Shown one piece after another: positions 28,678 to 39,106 of a stretch of DNA of 64,000 nucleotides. Numbering within the stretch: the stretch's first letter is position 1; each line of letters starts with the position of its first letter. The position numbers and the translations under genes were made by a program. Location: assembly GCF_030683065.1 (NCBI RefSeq), contig NZ_JAUXMX010000020.1, positions 19,408 to 83,407 of the forward strand, in the 5' to 3' direction. The stretch comes from Pseudomonas sp. (lineage in GTDB: Bacteria > Pseudomonadota > Gammaproteobacteria > Pseudomonadales > Pseudomonadaceae). The notes beneath the pieces were generated by a model, which saw nothing but the letters and a program-made list of their open reading frames with translations, did no database searches and was not told where the DNA came from.

Positions 28678-29705
28678 GGCTGTCTCCGCCAGGGACGTTG
28701 TGCCAATTGGCGTAGCCTTTGGCGCAGTGGCGGCCAGTGTTCGCGGCCCACCAGTAACATGCTCAGCAGCAATGCGGCGCTCAGTGGCCAGGCGTATAAG
28801 GCGCGCGCCGGACGGGCCAGGGTCGGCTGTTGCGCCACTGGCTCAAGTCGGTCGAGTTGCTGCTCAATGGCGCGCAGTTCTTCGCCGTCACGGGCGCGGA
28901 AGTATTCGCCGCCGGTCGCATCGGCTATCGCGCGCAGGCTTGGTTCGTCCAGATCCAGACCCGGGTTGAGGCCGAACAGGCCGGCGATCCCGCCTTGTTG
29001 TGGGTCCGCGCCAATACCGATTGGATAGATCTTGATGCCCTCCTCGGCGGCCAGTCGTGCTGCAATCATCGGCTCAATCTCACCACCAGTATTGGCGCCA
29101 TCGGTCACCAGCACCAGTACACGACTTTCTGCGGGACGCTCGCGCAGGCGCTTGACCGACAGGCCGATGGCATCGCCGATGGCGGTGTTCTTGCCGGCGA
29201 TGCCGATCACCGCCTCGTCGAGCCAGGTGCGTACGGTGCGTCGGTCGAAGGTCAAGGGCGCTTGCAGATAGGCCTGGCTGCCAAACAGGATCAGACCGAC
29301 GCGATCGCCCTGACGGCCCTCGATGAAATCCCCCAGCAGGTGTTTGACCAGGGTCAGGCGGTCGACTTCCTGGTCTTCCCAGCGCATGTCGGCGTAGGCC
29401 ATGGAACCGGATACATCTACCGCAATCAGTAGGTCGCGGCCGCTGGCGGGTATCGGTAGTGGTTCGCCGACCCACTCCGGGCGGGCAGCAGCAGTAAGCA
29501 GGAGTAACCAGAGCAGGGCGAACGGCGCTTGCTGTCGCCAGCCCGGCAGATTGACCCGCGCGCGACGCCCGGCCAGCCCCTCAAGCTCGCCGAGGAAACT
29601 GACTTTCAGCGCCGCCTCGCCGCTGTCCGCCGCCGGCAGCAGCAGGCGCAGCAACCAGGGCAGTGGCGCGAGCAGGATGATCCAGGGCCAGGCGAATTCA
29701 AACAT
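28674..29705 (-). CDS. batA: VWA domain protein BatA
   Basis: A 343-residue membrane-anchored VWA protein. It has N-terminal helices (WPWIILLAPLPWLLRLLLP and PFALLWLLLLTAAARP), a complete MIDAS motif DVSGSMAYADM with the downstream TDGANTGG loop, and a C-terminal helix (LYAWPLSAALLLSMLLVG). I chose ATG at 29705, which overlaps the upstream DUF4381 stop by 8 bases, over an in-frame start at 29759 that would extend into that gene. It acts with BatB and the MoxR ATPase at the inner membrane; the molecular task is unknown. Confidence 0.92.
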   Translation of the reverse strand: MFEFAWPWIILLAPLPWLLRLLLPAADSGEAALKVSFLGELEGLAGRRARVNLPGWRQQAPFALLWLLLLTAAARPEWVGEPLPIPASGRDLLIAVDVSGSMAYADMRWEDQEVDRLTLVKHLLGDFIEGRQGDRVGLILFGSQAYLQAPLTFDRRTVRTWLDEAVIGIAGKNTAIGDAIGLSVKRLRERPAESRVLVLVTDGANTGGEIEPMIAARLAAEEGIKIYPIGIGADPQQGGIAGLFGLNPGLDLDEPSLRAIADATGGEYFRARDGEELRAIEQQLDRLEPVAQQPTLARPARALYAWPLSAALLLSMLLVGREHWPPLRQRLRQLAQRPWRRQP

Positions 29706-30192
29706 GCTTGCGAATCCAGATGGCGACCGCCTGGTTGAGTCCCTCGATGGCCTTGTCATCGAGTGTGCAGTGCGGTTTATAGGCGCCCTCGACCAGAATC
29801 ATCCAGCGGGTCAGGCCGGCCGCCGGGCAGCGGCTGTCGAGAAACGCCAGCCAGCCGCGACTGCTCAGGGTGTGGCTGTGGCTTTGCGGGTAGTGCTGGC
29901 GGCACAGGCGTTTGAGCAGGCCATTGAGTTGCTGCAACCAGGGGCCCGCGGGTACGCCGTCGTAGGGCTTTGTCAGTTGTTCGAGTTCTGTCAGGGCGGC
30001 TACCCGCAGTGGGTCGAGGGTGTTGTCGCTGGCAGTCCGGCTAGGCGTGCGCCGTAAGCGTTGCAGCAGGTGAGTCAGCCCCCAGAATAGCAGTGGCACG
30101 AGCACGGCCAGCAGCCACCAGCCTGGCGCGGGCGGCCACCAGCCGATCGGCGTCGGGGCGATCAGGGGTTCGAGCTGATCCAGCGGGTTCAT
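29698..30192 (-). CDS. DUF4381 family membrane protein
   Basis: A 164-residue protein with a single membrane helix near residues 22-42 (PPAPGWWLLAVLVPLLFWGLTHLL). A helical cytoplasmic part follows with LDPLRVAALTELEQL and PWLQQLNGLLKRLCRQHYPQ. It ends in SRGWLAFLDSRCP...GAYKPHCTLDD. It is the standard DUF4381 member of MoxR/Bat operons, between the DUF58 gene (4-base overlap) and batA (8-base overlap). The function is unknown. Confidence 0.88.
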   Translation of the reverse strand: MNPLDQLEPLIAPTPIGWWPPAPGWWLLAVLVPLLFWGLTHLLQRLRRTPSRTASDNTLDPLRVAALTELEQLTKPYDGVPAGPWLQQLNGLLKRLCRQHYPQSHSHTLSSRGWLAFLDSRCPAAGLTRWMILVEGAYKPHCTLDDKAIEGLNQAVAIWIRKHV

Positions 30193-31130
30193 AGCCGTTT
30201 ACCGGGGCGTTGCGCGTTGAGGTGGTCGCGCAGTTGTTCAATCATCTCACGCTGGGTGCTCAGCGCCAGCAAGGGCACGCCGAGCTTTTGCGCCAGGCGT
30301 TGCCAGCGCGCCTGACGTGCCTCGCCCTGGGCGCGGTAGGCCTGGCGCAGGCCCGCGTCATGGGTGTCGAGCTCCAGTTGCGCGCCGCGTTCGGCGAAAC
30401 GCAGCAAGCCGGCGGCCGGCAGGGCATGGTCGAGCGGGTCACAGATCGGCAGCAGTAACAGGTCGGTGTGCCGGGCCAGCAGGATCAACTGCTGTTCGCC
30501 ACTGTCGCTCAGGGTGCGCTCATCGCAGATGATCACTGCCAGGCTGCCGGGGCGCAGGACTTCGCGGGCGCGACGCAGGGCCAGGCCAAAACTGTCACGG
30601 TTGGCTTGGCCTTCGCCGTGCAGCGCCTGGTTGGCACGGGCCAGGCGATTGAGCAGCTGCAGCAGACTCTGCTTGCTGCGCCGGGGCTTGATTTCGTGCT
30701 GCTCCTGATCGCCAAACACCAGGCCGCCGATACGGTCATTGTGACCCAGTGCAGCCCAGCCGATCAGGCTGGCCGCCTGGGCGGCGAGCACTGATTTGAA
30801 CATCAGTCCCGAGCCGAAAAACAGACGCGGACTCTGCTCCACAAGGATATAAATTGGCCGCTCACGCTCCTCGTGGAACAGCTTGGTGTGCGGCTCCTGG
30901 GTGCGTGCGGTGACCCGCCAATCGATGGTGCGCACGTCGTCGCCAGCCTGATACACCCGCACCTGGTCGAAGTCCACGCCGCGCCCGCGCAGCTTGGAAT
31001 GGTGCAAGCCGATCAGCGGGCTGCGTTGCGCCGGGGTAGAGAACAACTGCACCTCGCGCACGCGGTGACGCATCTCGATCAGTTCGGCGAGATTGACCCG
31101 GACGCCGGGTTGGCTGGGCAGGTTGTGCAC
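30189..31130 (-). CDS. DUF58 domain protein of the MoxR operon
   Basis: A 313-residue protein with the DUF58 core motif (HHSKLRGRGVDFDQVRVYQAGDDVRTIDWRVTARTQEPHTKLFHEERERPIYILVEQ), which is followed by a VWA-like fold lacking a full metal site. No membrane helix is obvious, so it is probably cytosolic and membrane-associated through partners. DUF58 proteins are nearly always next to MoxR ATPases. It is 86 bases downstream of moxR and overlaps the DUF4381 gene by 4 bases. Confidence 0.92.
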   Translation of the reverse strand: MHNLPSQPGVRVNLAELIEMRHRVREVQLFSTPAQRSPLIGLHHSKLRGRGVDFDQVRVYQAGDDVRTIDWRVTARTQEPHTKLFHEERERPIYILVEQSPRLFFGSGLMFKSVLAAQAASLIGWAALGHNDRIGGLVFGDQEQHEIKPRRSKQSLLQLLNRLARANQALHGEGQANRDSFGLALRRAREVLRPGSLAVIICDERTLSDSGEQQLILLARHTDLLLLPICDPLDHALPAAGLLRFAERGAQLELDTHDAGLRQAYRAQGEARQARWQRLAQKLGVPLLALSTQREMIEQLRDHLNAQRPGKRL

Positions 31131-31216
31131 GGCGGCTCAGCATGTCGCCCGAAGGCGATCCGGGCGCGTTGCGCGCTGATTCCCGGCGTGCATCCGGGCT
31201 AGGTGGGCGCTGGGCA

Positions 31217-32176
<960 letters not shown>

Positions 32177-32705
32177 CGTAGGTTTATTCCTGGCGGGATT
32201 GGCTGCTGGTCGCCACAGCAGGGTGACACTTTAATGCATCGAAGAGGGGCCTGCCATGCGTGGTGTTTGCTGGGTGCCGAGCGACGTGAACCCTGTCCAT
32301 TATTGATGGTTGCCGTGGTTGCTGATTTTCCCCGGTGCGGTGATGGGAATCACTGCAGGCTCAGCCTGCGCGACCCTCGTCGTCCTGCAGGGGTGTCGGT
32401 TTTTGCGGGTAGTAGGCGAGCACTGCGGTATCGATTGGTTGGCGCAGTTGGCATGACCGCCTGCATTCGACCGAATTCTTCCAGGCGGTGTTTCTGGTTG
32501 AAAGAAAATGTCGCAGCGCGGCAAGCGCTGTAAGGTGTTCCATCGTTAAGCTCATGCAGCAAATGTGACCAGCGAGTCGATGATGTCGCCATAACCTTAG
32601 GGGCAAGCGTTCAGTTGCCATGTGTACTAATGTTGTGGCGCAAGTCCAAGACTCGCGACTGCCCTAAGCCTGCTAATCGAATCACAAGCCAAATGGAGCT
32701 CAACC
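32177..32705. other. divergent region between moxR and gdhB
   Basis: About 530 bases with no intact gene. It contains the moxR 5'-end remnant at 32496-32546, and presumably both promoters. A GGAG site lies just before the gdhB start. Nothing else is recognisable. Confidence 0.55.
32496..32546 (-). pseudogene. degenerate duplicate of the moxR 5' end
   Basis: This 51-base segment matches 32129-32179 at 43 of 51 positions without gaps; the match includes the moxR start codon. The peptide read from ATG at 32543 begins MEHLTALAALRHFLST, against MEHREALLALRTFLST for moxR, then diverges. No AAA+ motif follows. It is a remnant of a tandem duplication or of a lost paralogue. Confidence 0.7.
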
Positions 32706-35700
32706 ATGGCGTTCTTTACGGCGGCCAGCAAAGCCGACTTCCAGCATCAACTGCAAGCGGCCCTGGCGCAGCACGTCAGTGAACAAGCATTGCCACAAGT
32801 CGCGCTGTTCGCCGAGCAATTCTTCGGCATCATCGCGCTTGACGAACTTACCCAGCGGCGGCTTTCCGACCTGGTCGGCTGCACCCTGTCATCCTGGCAC
32901 CTGTTGCAGCGTTTCGATCACAGCAAGACTGAAATTCGCGCCTTCAACCCCGATTACGAAAAGCACGGCTGGCAGTCGACCCATACCGCCCTGGAAATCC
33001 TGCGCGGCGATATTCCGTTTCTGGTCGACTCGGTGCGTATGGAGCTGAACCGCCGTGGTTACAGCATCCACACCCTGCAGAACAGTGTGTTCAGCGTACG
33101 CCGCAACAAACAGGGCGAGCTGCTGGAAATCCTGCCCAAGGGCACCCAGGGCGAAGGCGTGCTGCAGGAAGCGCTGATGTTCCTGGAAATCGATCGCTGT
33201 GCCAGCGCCGGCGAACTGCGCATTCTGGAAAAAGCCCTGCGTGAAGTCTTCGCTGAAGTGCGTCTGAGTGTGGCTGACTTCACGGCCATGAAGACCAAGG
33301 CTCAGGAAGTACTGGCCTGGCTGGGCAGTGCAAAACTTAATGTCGAGGCTGCTGAGCTCGAGGAAATCAAGGTTTTCCTCAACTGGCTTATGGATGACCA
33401 CTTCACCTTCCTTGGCTATGAAGAGTTCACCGTGGTCGATGCGCCGGAAGGTGGCACCATCGTCTATGACAAACAGTCCTTGCTCGGTCTGTCCAAGCAT
33501 TTGCGCAGCGGCCTCAAAGATGAGGACCTGAGCATTGAGCCGGAAGCCCTAAGCTACCTGCGCGAGCCGTTGCTGTTGTCCTTCGCCAAGGCTGCGGTGC
33601 CGAGCCGCGTACACCGTCCGGCCTACCCTGATCTGGTGTCGATACGTGAGCTGGACAGCAATGGCCGGGTGATCAAGGAATGCCGCTTCATGGGGCTGTA
33701 CACCTCGGCGGCGTATGCCAAGAGCGTGTGGAGCATCCCTTATATTCGCCGCAAGGTGGCGGTAATCGAGCAGCGTGCAGGGTTTGACAGCAAGGCGCAC
33801 TTGGGCAAGGAGCTGGCTCAGGTATTGGAAGTGCTGCCGCGTGACGACCTGTTCCAGACTCCGGTCGATGAGTTGTGCGATACCGCCATGGCGATCGTGC
33901 AGATTCAGGAGCGCAACAAGATTCGCGTGTTCCTGCGCCGCGATCCGTATGGCCGTTTCTGCTACTGCCTGGTCTATGTGCCGCGCGATGTCTATTCGAC
34001 CGAGACACGGATGAAAATCCAGCAGGTGTTGATGGAGCGCCTGCAAGCTACCGATTGCGAATTCTGGACCTTCTTCTCCGAATCGGTGCTGGCGCGAGTG
34101 CAGTTCATTCTGCGCGTCGACCCGAAGAACAAGCTGCTGATCGACCCGGTTCGCCTGGAGAAGGAAGTGATCCAGGCTTGCCGTTCCTGGAAAGACGATT
34201 ACGTCAGTCTGATGGTGGAAAGCTTCGGCGAAGCCCAGGGCACCAATGTGCTGGCGGATTTCCCCGGTGGCTTCCCGGCCGGTTACCGCGAGCGTTTCGC
34301 CCCGCATTCGGCGGTGGTCGACATGCAGCACCTGCTCAGCCTGAGCAGCGATCGGCCTCTGGTGATGAGTTTCTATCAGCCGCTGGCCCAGTCCGGCCAG
34401 CAGTTGCATTGCAAACTGTTCCACGCCGACACACCGTTGCCGTTGTCGGACGTGCTGCCGATTCTGGAAAACCTCGGTCTGCGCGTGCTTGGTGAGTTCC
34501 CGTACCGTCTGCATCAGCAGAATGGCCGCGAGTTCTGGATTCACGATTTCGCTTTCACCTATGCCGAAGGCCTGGATGTCGATATCCAGCAGCTCAACGA
34601 CACTCTGCAGGACGCCTTCGTCCACATCGTCGGCGGCGACGCGGAGAACGATGCCTTCAACCGCTTGGTGCTGACTGCAGCCATGCCGTGGCGTGATGTG
34701 GCGCTGCTGCGTGCCTACGCGCGTTACTTGAAACAGATTCGCCTGGGCTTCGGCCTCGGCTATATCGCCAGCACCCTGGTCAACCACGCCAACATCGCCA
34801 AGGAATTGGTGCGGCTGTTCAAGACGCGCTTCTACCTGGCGCGCAAGCTCGGCGCCGAAGACCTGGAGAGCAAGCAGCAGAAGCTGGAGCAGGCCATTCT
34901 GGCTGCGCTGGACAACGTCGCGGTGCTCAACGAAGACCGCATCCTGCGGCGTTACCTGGACCTGATCAAGGCCACCCTGCGCACCAACTTCTACCAGGCC
35001 GACGCTGCGGGGCAGAGCAAGTCCTACTTCAGCTTCAAGCTAAACCCGCGGGCGATTCCGGACATCCCAAAGCCGACGCCCAAGTTCGAGATTTTCGTCT
35101 ATTCGCCACGTGTTGAAGGCGTGCACCTGCGCTTCGGTGATGTGGCCCGTGGCGGCCTGCGCTGGTCGGATCGTGAAGAGGACTTCCGCACCGAAGTGCT
35201 CGGGCTGGTTAAAGCCCAGCAGGTGAAGAACGCGGTCATCGTGCCGATGGGTGCCAAGGGCGGCTTCCTGCCACGGCGGATGCCGGTAGGTGGCTCGCGT
35301 GATGAGATCATGGCCGAGGGCATTGCCTGCTACCGGATATTCATCAGCGGCCTGCTCGATATCACCGACAACCTCAAGGACGGTGCGGTGGTGCCGCCGG
35401 CCAACGTGGTGCGTCACGATCAGGACGATCCATACCTGGTGGTCGCCGCTGACAAGGGCACCGCGACCTTCTCCGATATCGCCAACGGCATCGCTGCCGA
35501 TTATGACTTCTGGCTGGGTGATGCTTTCGCCTCTGGCGGCTCGGCCGGCTATGACCACAAGGGCATGGGCATTACCGCCAAGGGTGCCTGGGTTTCGGTG
35601 CAGCGCCACTTCCGCGAGCGCGGCATCAATGTGCAGCAGGACAACGTCACGGTGATCGGCATCGGCGATATGGCCGGTGACGTGTTCGGCAACGGCCTGC

Positions 35701-37559
35701 TGCTGTCCGACAAGCTGCAGATGGTCGCCGCCTTCAATCATCTGCACATCTTTATCGACCCTAATCCAGATGCGGCCAAGAGCTTTGTCGAACGCCAGCG
35801 TCTGTTCGATCTGCCGCGCTCAAGTTGGGCTGATTACGACACTGCGCTGATTTCGGCAGGCGGCGGACTCTTCCTGCGCAGCGCCAAGAGCATTGCCATC
35901 AGCCCAGAGATGAAGCGACGTTTCGATATCAGTGCCGACAAGCTGGCACCGAACGAACTGCTCAATGCGCTGCTCAAGGCGCCGGTTGACCTGATCTGGA
36001 ACGGCGGCATCGGCACCTACGTCAAGTCGAGCAATGAAAGCCATGCCGATGTTGGCGACAAGGCCAACGATGCGTTGCGCGTCGACGGTCGCGAGTTGCG
36101 GGCAAAAGTCATGGGCGAGGGCGGTAACCTCGGCATGACCCAGCTGGGGCGCGTCGAGTACGGCCTCAATGGCGGGGCGAGCTATACCGACTTCATCGAT
36201 AACGCCGCCGGGGTGGATTGCTCCGACCATGAAGTGAACATCAAGATCCTGCTCAACGAGATCGTTACCGCAGGCGACATGACCGGCAAGCAGCGCAACA
36301 AGCTGCTGGTCGAGATGACCGACGCGGTGGGCGGCCTGGTGTTGGCCAACAACTACAAGCAGACCCAGGCGCTGTCGCTGTCCGAGCGCCGCGCCCGTGA
36401 GCGTCAGGGTGAGTACAAGCGTGTGATGGCTGCGCTGGAATCGGCTGGCAAGCTGGATCGTGCCTTGGAGTTTCTGCCGTCCGACGATGAACTCAACGAA
36501 CGTGCCGCCAAAGGCCAGGGCCTGACTCGTCCGGAACTGGCGGTGTTGATCTCCTACAGCAAGATCGACCTCAAGGAGTCGCTGCTCAAGTCCCAGGTGC
36601 CGGACGATGAATACCTGGAACGCGAGATGGAAACTGCATTTCCGCCGCTGCTGGCGCAGAAGTTCGGTGAGCAGATGCGGCGTCATCGCCTCAAGCGCGA
36701 GATTGTCAGTACGCAGATTGCCAACGACTTGGTCAATCACATGGGGATCACCTTCGTACAGCGTTTGAAGGAATCCACCGGCATGAGTTCGGCCAATGTT
36801 GCCGGTGCCTATGTCATTGTGCGCGATGTGTTCCGCCTGCCGCATTGGTGGAAGCAGATCGAGGCGCTGGATTACCAGGTGCCGGCCGAACTGCAGCTGC
36901 AAATGATGGATGAGCTGATGCGTCTTGGACGCCGGGCCACTCGTTGGTTCCTGCGTAGCCGCCGCAATGAATTGGATGCGGCGCGTGACGTGGCGCATTT
37001 CGCACCGCGCATCGAATCGCTGGCCATGAGCCTTGATGAGTTGCTCGAAGGTCCGGCGCGTGAGCAGTGGTTGGCGCGATTCCAGTCGTATGTCGAGGCC
37101 GGTGTGCCTGAGGTGCTGGCGCGTATGGTGGCTGGGACCAGTCATCTGTACACCCTGCTACCTATCATCGAGGCCTCGGATGTCACCGCCCAGGAGCCGG
37201 CGCGGGTTGCCGCGTCCTACTTCGCGGTTGGCGGGGCATTGGAACTGTCCTGGTACTTGCAGCAGATCACCGGTCTGTCGGTAGAAAGTAACTGGCAGGC
37301 CTTGGCGCGAGAAGCGTTCCGCGACGATCTGGACTGGCAGCAGCGGGCAATCACTGTGTCGGTGTTGCAGATGGTTGAGGGGCCTGCGGAGATCGACGCG
37401 CGGGTGGTGGTCTGGTTGGATCAGCACCGTCGGCTAGTTGATCGCTGGAAAGCCATGCTTGGTGATTTGCGTGCGGCAACAGGCAGCGATTACGCCATGT
37501 ATGCGGTCGCTAACCGCGAGTTAATGGACCTTGCACAAAGCGCCCAGCGCGGCGTCTGA
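32706..37559 (+). CDS. gdhB: NAD-specific glutamate dehydrogenase, 180-kDa type
   Basis: A 1617-residue enzyme of the very large NAD-GDH class, deaminating glutamate to 2-oxoglutarate for catabolism. The N-terminal half (about 1-700) holds ACT-like regulatory segments. The catalytic region includes PRVEGVHLRFGDVARGGLRWSDR, the active Lys in VPMGAKGGFLP (about K851), and NAD-domain sequences GIGDMAGDVFGNG and NGGIGTYVKSSNE. The C-terminal part is helical. The length agrees with other Pseudomonas GdhB enzymes. It is monocistronic, with a GGAG site before ATG and a strong terminator after it. Confidence 0.97.
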   Translation: MAFFTAASKADFQHQLQAALAQHVSEQALPQVALFAEQFFGIIALDELTQRRLSDLVGCTLSSWHLLQRFDHSKTEIRAFNPDYEKHGWQSTHTALEILRGDIPFLVDSVRMELNRRGYSIHTLQNSVFSVRRNKQGELLEILPKGTQGEGVLQEALMFLEIDRCASAGELRILEKALREVFAEVRLSVADFTAMKTKAQEVLAWLGSAKLNVEAAELEEIKVFLNWLMDDHFTFLGYEEFTVVDAPEGGTIVYDKQSLLGLSKHLRSGLKDEDLSIEPEALSYLREPLLLSFAKAAVPSRVHRPAYPDLVSIRELDSNGRVIKECRFMGLYTSAAYAKSVWSIPYIRRKVAVIEQRAGFDSKAHLGKELAQVLEVLPRDDLFQTPVDELCDTAMAIVQIQERNKIRVFLRRDPYGRFCYCLVYVPRDVYSTETRMKIQQVLMERLQATDCEFWTFFSESVLARVQFILRVDPKNKLLIDPVRLEKEVIQACRSWKDDYVSLMVESFGEAQGTNVLADFPGGFPAGYRERFAPHSAVVDMQHLLSLSSDRPLVMSFYQPLAQSGQQLHCKLFHADTPLPLSDVLPILENLGLRVLGEFPYRLHQQNGREFWIHDFAFTYAEGLDVDIQQLNDTLQDAFVHIVGGDAENDAFNRLVLTAAMPWRDVALLRAYARYLKQIRLGFGLGYIASTLVNHANIAKELVRLFKTRFYLARKLGAEDLESKQQKLEQAILAALDNVAVLNEDRILRRYLDLIKATLRTNFYQADAAGQSKSYFSFKLNPRAIPDIPKPTPKFEIFVYSPRVEGVHLRFGDVARGGLRWSDREEDFRTEVLGLVKAQQVKNAVIVPMGAKGGFLPRRMPVGGSRDEIMAEGIACYRIFISGLLDITDNLKDGAVVPPANVVRHDQDDPYLVVAADKGTATFSDIANGIAADYDFWLGDAFASGGSAGYDHKGMGITAKGAWVSVQRHFRERGINVQQDNVTVIGIGDMAGDVFGNGLLLSDKLQMVAAFNHLHIFIDPNPDAAKSFVERQRLFDLPRSSWADYDTALISAGGGLFLRSAKSIAISPEMKRRFDISADKLAPNELLNALLKAPVDLIWNGGIGTYVKSSNESHADVGDKANDALRVDGRELRAKVMGEGGNLGMTQLGRVEYGLNGGASYTDFIDNAAGVDCSDHEVNIKILLNEIVTAGDMTGKQRNKLLVEMTDAVGGLVLANNYKQTQALSLSERRARERQGEYKRVMAALESAGKLDRALEFLPSDDELNERAAKGQGLTRPELAVLISYSKIDLKESLLKSQVPDDEYLEREMETAFPPLLAQKFGEQMRRHRLKREIVSTQIANDLVNHMGITFVQRLKESTGMSSANVAGAYVIVRDVFRLPHWWKQIEALDYQVPAELQLQMMDELMRLGRRATRWFLRSRRNELDAARDVAHFAPRIESLAMSLDELLEGPAREQWLARFQSYVEAGVPEVLARMVAGTSHLYTLLPIIEASDVTAQEPARVAASYFAVGGALELSWYLQQITGLSVESNWQALAREAFRDDLDWQQRAITVSVLQMVEGPAEIDARVVVWLDQHRRLVDRWKAMLGDLRAATGSDYAMYAVANRELMDLAQSAQRGV

Positions 37560-37589
37560 TTGTCCTGAGTTAGATCTGAGCTGAACCAG

Positions 37590-37614
37590 AGCCCCGCCTA
37601 GTGCGGGGCTTTTT
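37590..37614 (+). terminator. rho-independent terminator after gdhB
   Basis: Stem AGCCCCGC and GCGGGGCT around CTAGT, followed by TTTT, 31 bases after the gdhB stop. Confidence 0.85.
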
Positions 37615-37717
37615 GCTAAGTGCGCGCCTGGTATGGCGCTGTTCGGTTTACCTACTCGATGACCGCCCGGCTAAAGCCACCCCCGCAGAGGATTGCGGGG
37701 TGTTGGCGATGGGGCGG

Positions 37718-38623
37718 TTAGGGTGTAGGGCTTGCTTTGACGTCCTGTGCCGCCAGCCCCTGCAGGTAGAGCACCACATCTGGTGCGCCTGCCAGGCGCA
37801 GGCCTTCGCCCAGTGCGGTGGCCTCGGCAGAGTGTTTGGGTAGCAGGAGAAACTCCGGCGCGTCCGGGGTGCGTAGCAGTGATAGCCGGGCATAGGGCAG
37901 GCCGCTATCGAGCAGCAGGCTCATGAATGCAGGGTCGCTCCAGGCCGCGCTTGGCATGGCCAGAACGTGATAGCGCTGTTGCAGCTGGGTCAGGCCGCTG
38001 CTGCTCAGGCGGTAGCGTGACAGCTCTGCGGGCAGGCTGATTTCCAGTTGACGACGGCGGGCATAGGTTACGGCGCAGGCGAAGGCTTCGCTGTGCTGCT
38101 CTCCAGCCCAGAACACCCGATCGCCATGCCAGCTGGCCTGGCGCAGGCTGATGGCTTCGCCAGTCAGAAAGCGCGGCAAGGCCAGGCTGATGGTTTTGAC
38201 AAAGTCTTTATAGCTGATAATGCGCACCTGGCGGCAGGCTTCGCTGGCGGCATAATCCTCAAGGCGGGTGAAGCAGGTCTGCTCAGGGTCACAGCTGCTC
38301 AGCCCGTCGATCAGGCGCAGGTCGAACGACTCCAGTCGCTGCTGTTGTACTTCGACGGTTTTGATCAGTACGGCATGGGCTTGGGCTTTGTCTTCCTGTA
38401 CGGGACCGGACAGGGCGCCGCGAGGCAGTTCAACCAGGCGCTGCAATGGTGGGCCCTCTAGCCAGCAGATGCTGTCGCGGGTTGCAGGCATGGCATTGAA
38501 GGGCAGGTGCAGGCGACTGGCACGCTCGAGTATCAAACGCGACGCGCGGTTAGTGCCGCCCAGCCGCTGGATCAGAGCGGCAAGGCGTGAGCTGAAAAAA
38601 GCGGGCGGGCCGAACAGGCTCAT
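37718..38623 (-). CDS. DUF6685 family protein
   Basis: A 301-residue protein of the Pseudomonas DUF6685 family, soluble and without a signal peptide. I see no catalytic motif. Recognisable stretches are SICWLEGPPLQRLVELPRGALSGPVQEDKAQ and the C-terminal VVLYLQGLAAQDVKA. I chose ATG at 38623 (MSLFGPPAFFSSRL), since the upstream extension to 38764 reads like non-coding sequence and would run into the region before the divergent DUF2835 gene. The function is unknown. Confidence 0.75.
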   Translation of the reverse strand: MSLFGPPAFFSSRLAALIQRLGGTNRASRLILERASRLHLPFNAMPATRDSICWLEGPPLQRLVELPRGALSGPVQEDKAQAHAVLIKTVEVQQQRLESFDLRLIDGLSSCDPEQTCFTRLEDYAASEACRQVRIISYKDFVKTISLALPRFLTGEAISLRQASWHGDRVFWAGEQHSEAFACAVTYARRRQLEISLPAELSRYRLSSSGLTQLQQRYHVLAMPSAAWSDPAFMSLLLDSGLPYARLSLLRTPDAPEFLLLPKHSAEATALGEGLRLAGAPDVVLYLQGLAAQDVKASPTP

Positions 38624-38773
38624 AAGCGGGTGCGAACTCCATTGACATCTACACAAGTGTGGCAGAGCTGCAAGGCCGTTGCACAGGCTTTGCTGAGCAG
38701 AATGGCAGGATCTGCACTGGGCTTGAGGGTTGCTTGTGGCAAGATTGCTGCACTCAATTACCAAGGTGTCAGT

Positions 38774-38995
38774 ATGGCCAGCCTACTGTTTGATCTCGCG
38801 TTATCTGCCGAGCGCATGCTGGCGGTCTATCAGGGGCGGGCCAACCGTATTCTGGTGCAGAGTCGTGACGGTAGACGGGTCAGTGTACCGGCCCATCACT
38901 TCAGGCCTTTTCTGACTCATGAAGGCGTCTACGGCTGCTTCGAGCTGGAGTTTAATCAGGCGGGCCAATTGCTCAGCCTGCGCCGCCTGAGCTGA
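38774..38995 (+). CDS. DUF2835 family protein
   Basis: A 73-residue protein fitting DUF2835: ISAERML-like start, YQGRANRILVQSRDGRRVSVPAHHFRPFLTHEGVYGCFELEFN, and ending LSLRRLS. The PA-x-x-x-RPF-x-THEG-x-x-G-x-FEL core is the family mark. The start at 38774 fits the family length; the in-frame extension to 38630 does not. It is small, soluble and of unknown function, divergent from the DUF6685 gene and 112 bases before pyrD. Confidence 0.85.
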   Translation: MASLLFDLALSAERMLAVYQGRANRILVQSRDGRRVSVPAHHFRPFLTHEGVYGCFELEFNQAGQLLSLRRLS

Positions 38996-39106
38996 TGTGG
39001 CGTGCCGTTTCAGCGGGTGTTGCCGTCCACCTTCGCTCGCTAGCTGTCCCCCCTGCCTGTATAATCGCGCCTTTGCGAATTCACCATTATCGAGCTAAGC
39101 CTGCCC

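Noticed and set aside
35820..37145. 441-residue minus-strand frame
   Set aside because: Antisense of the gdhB 3' part; no family similarity.
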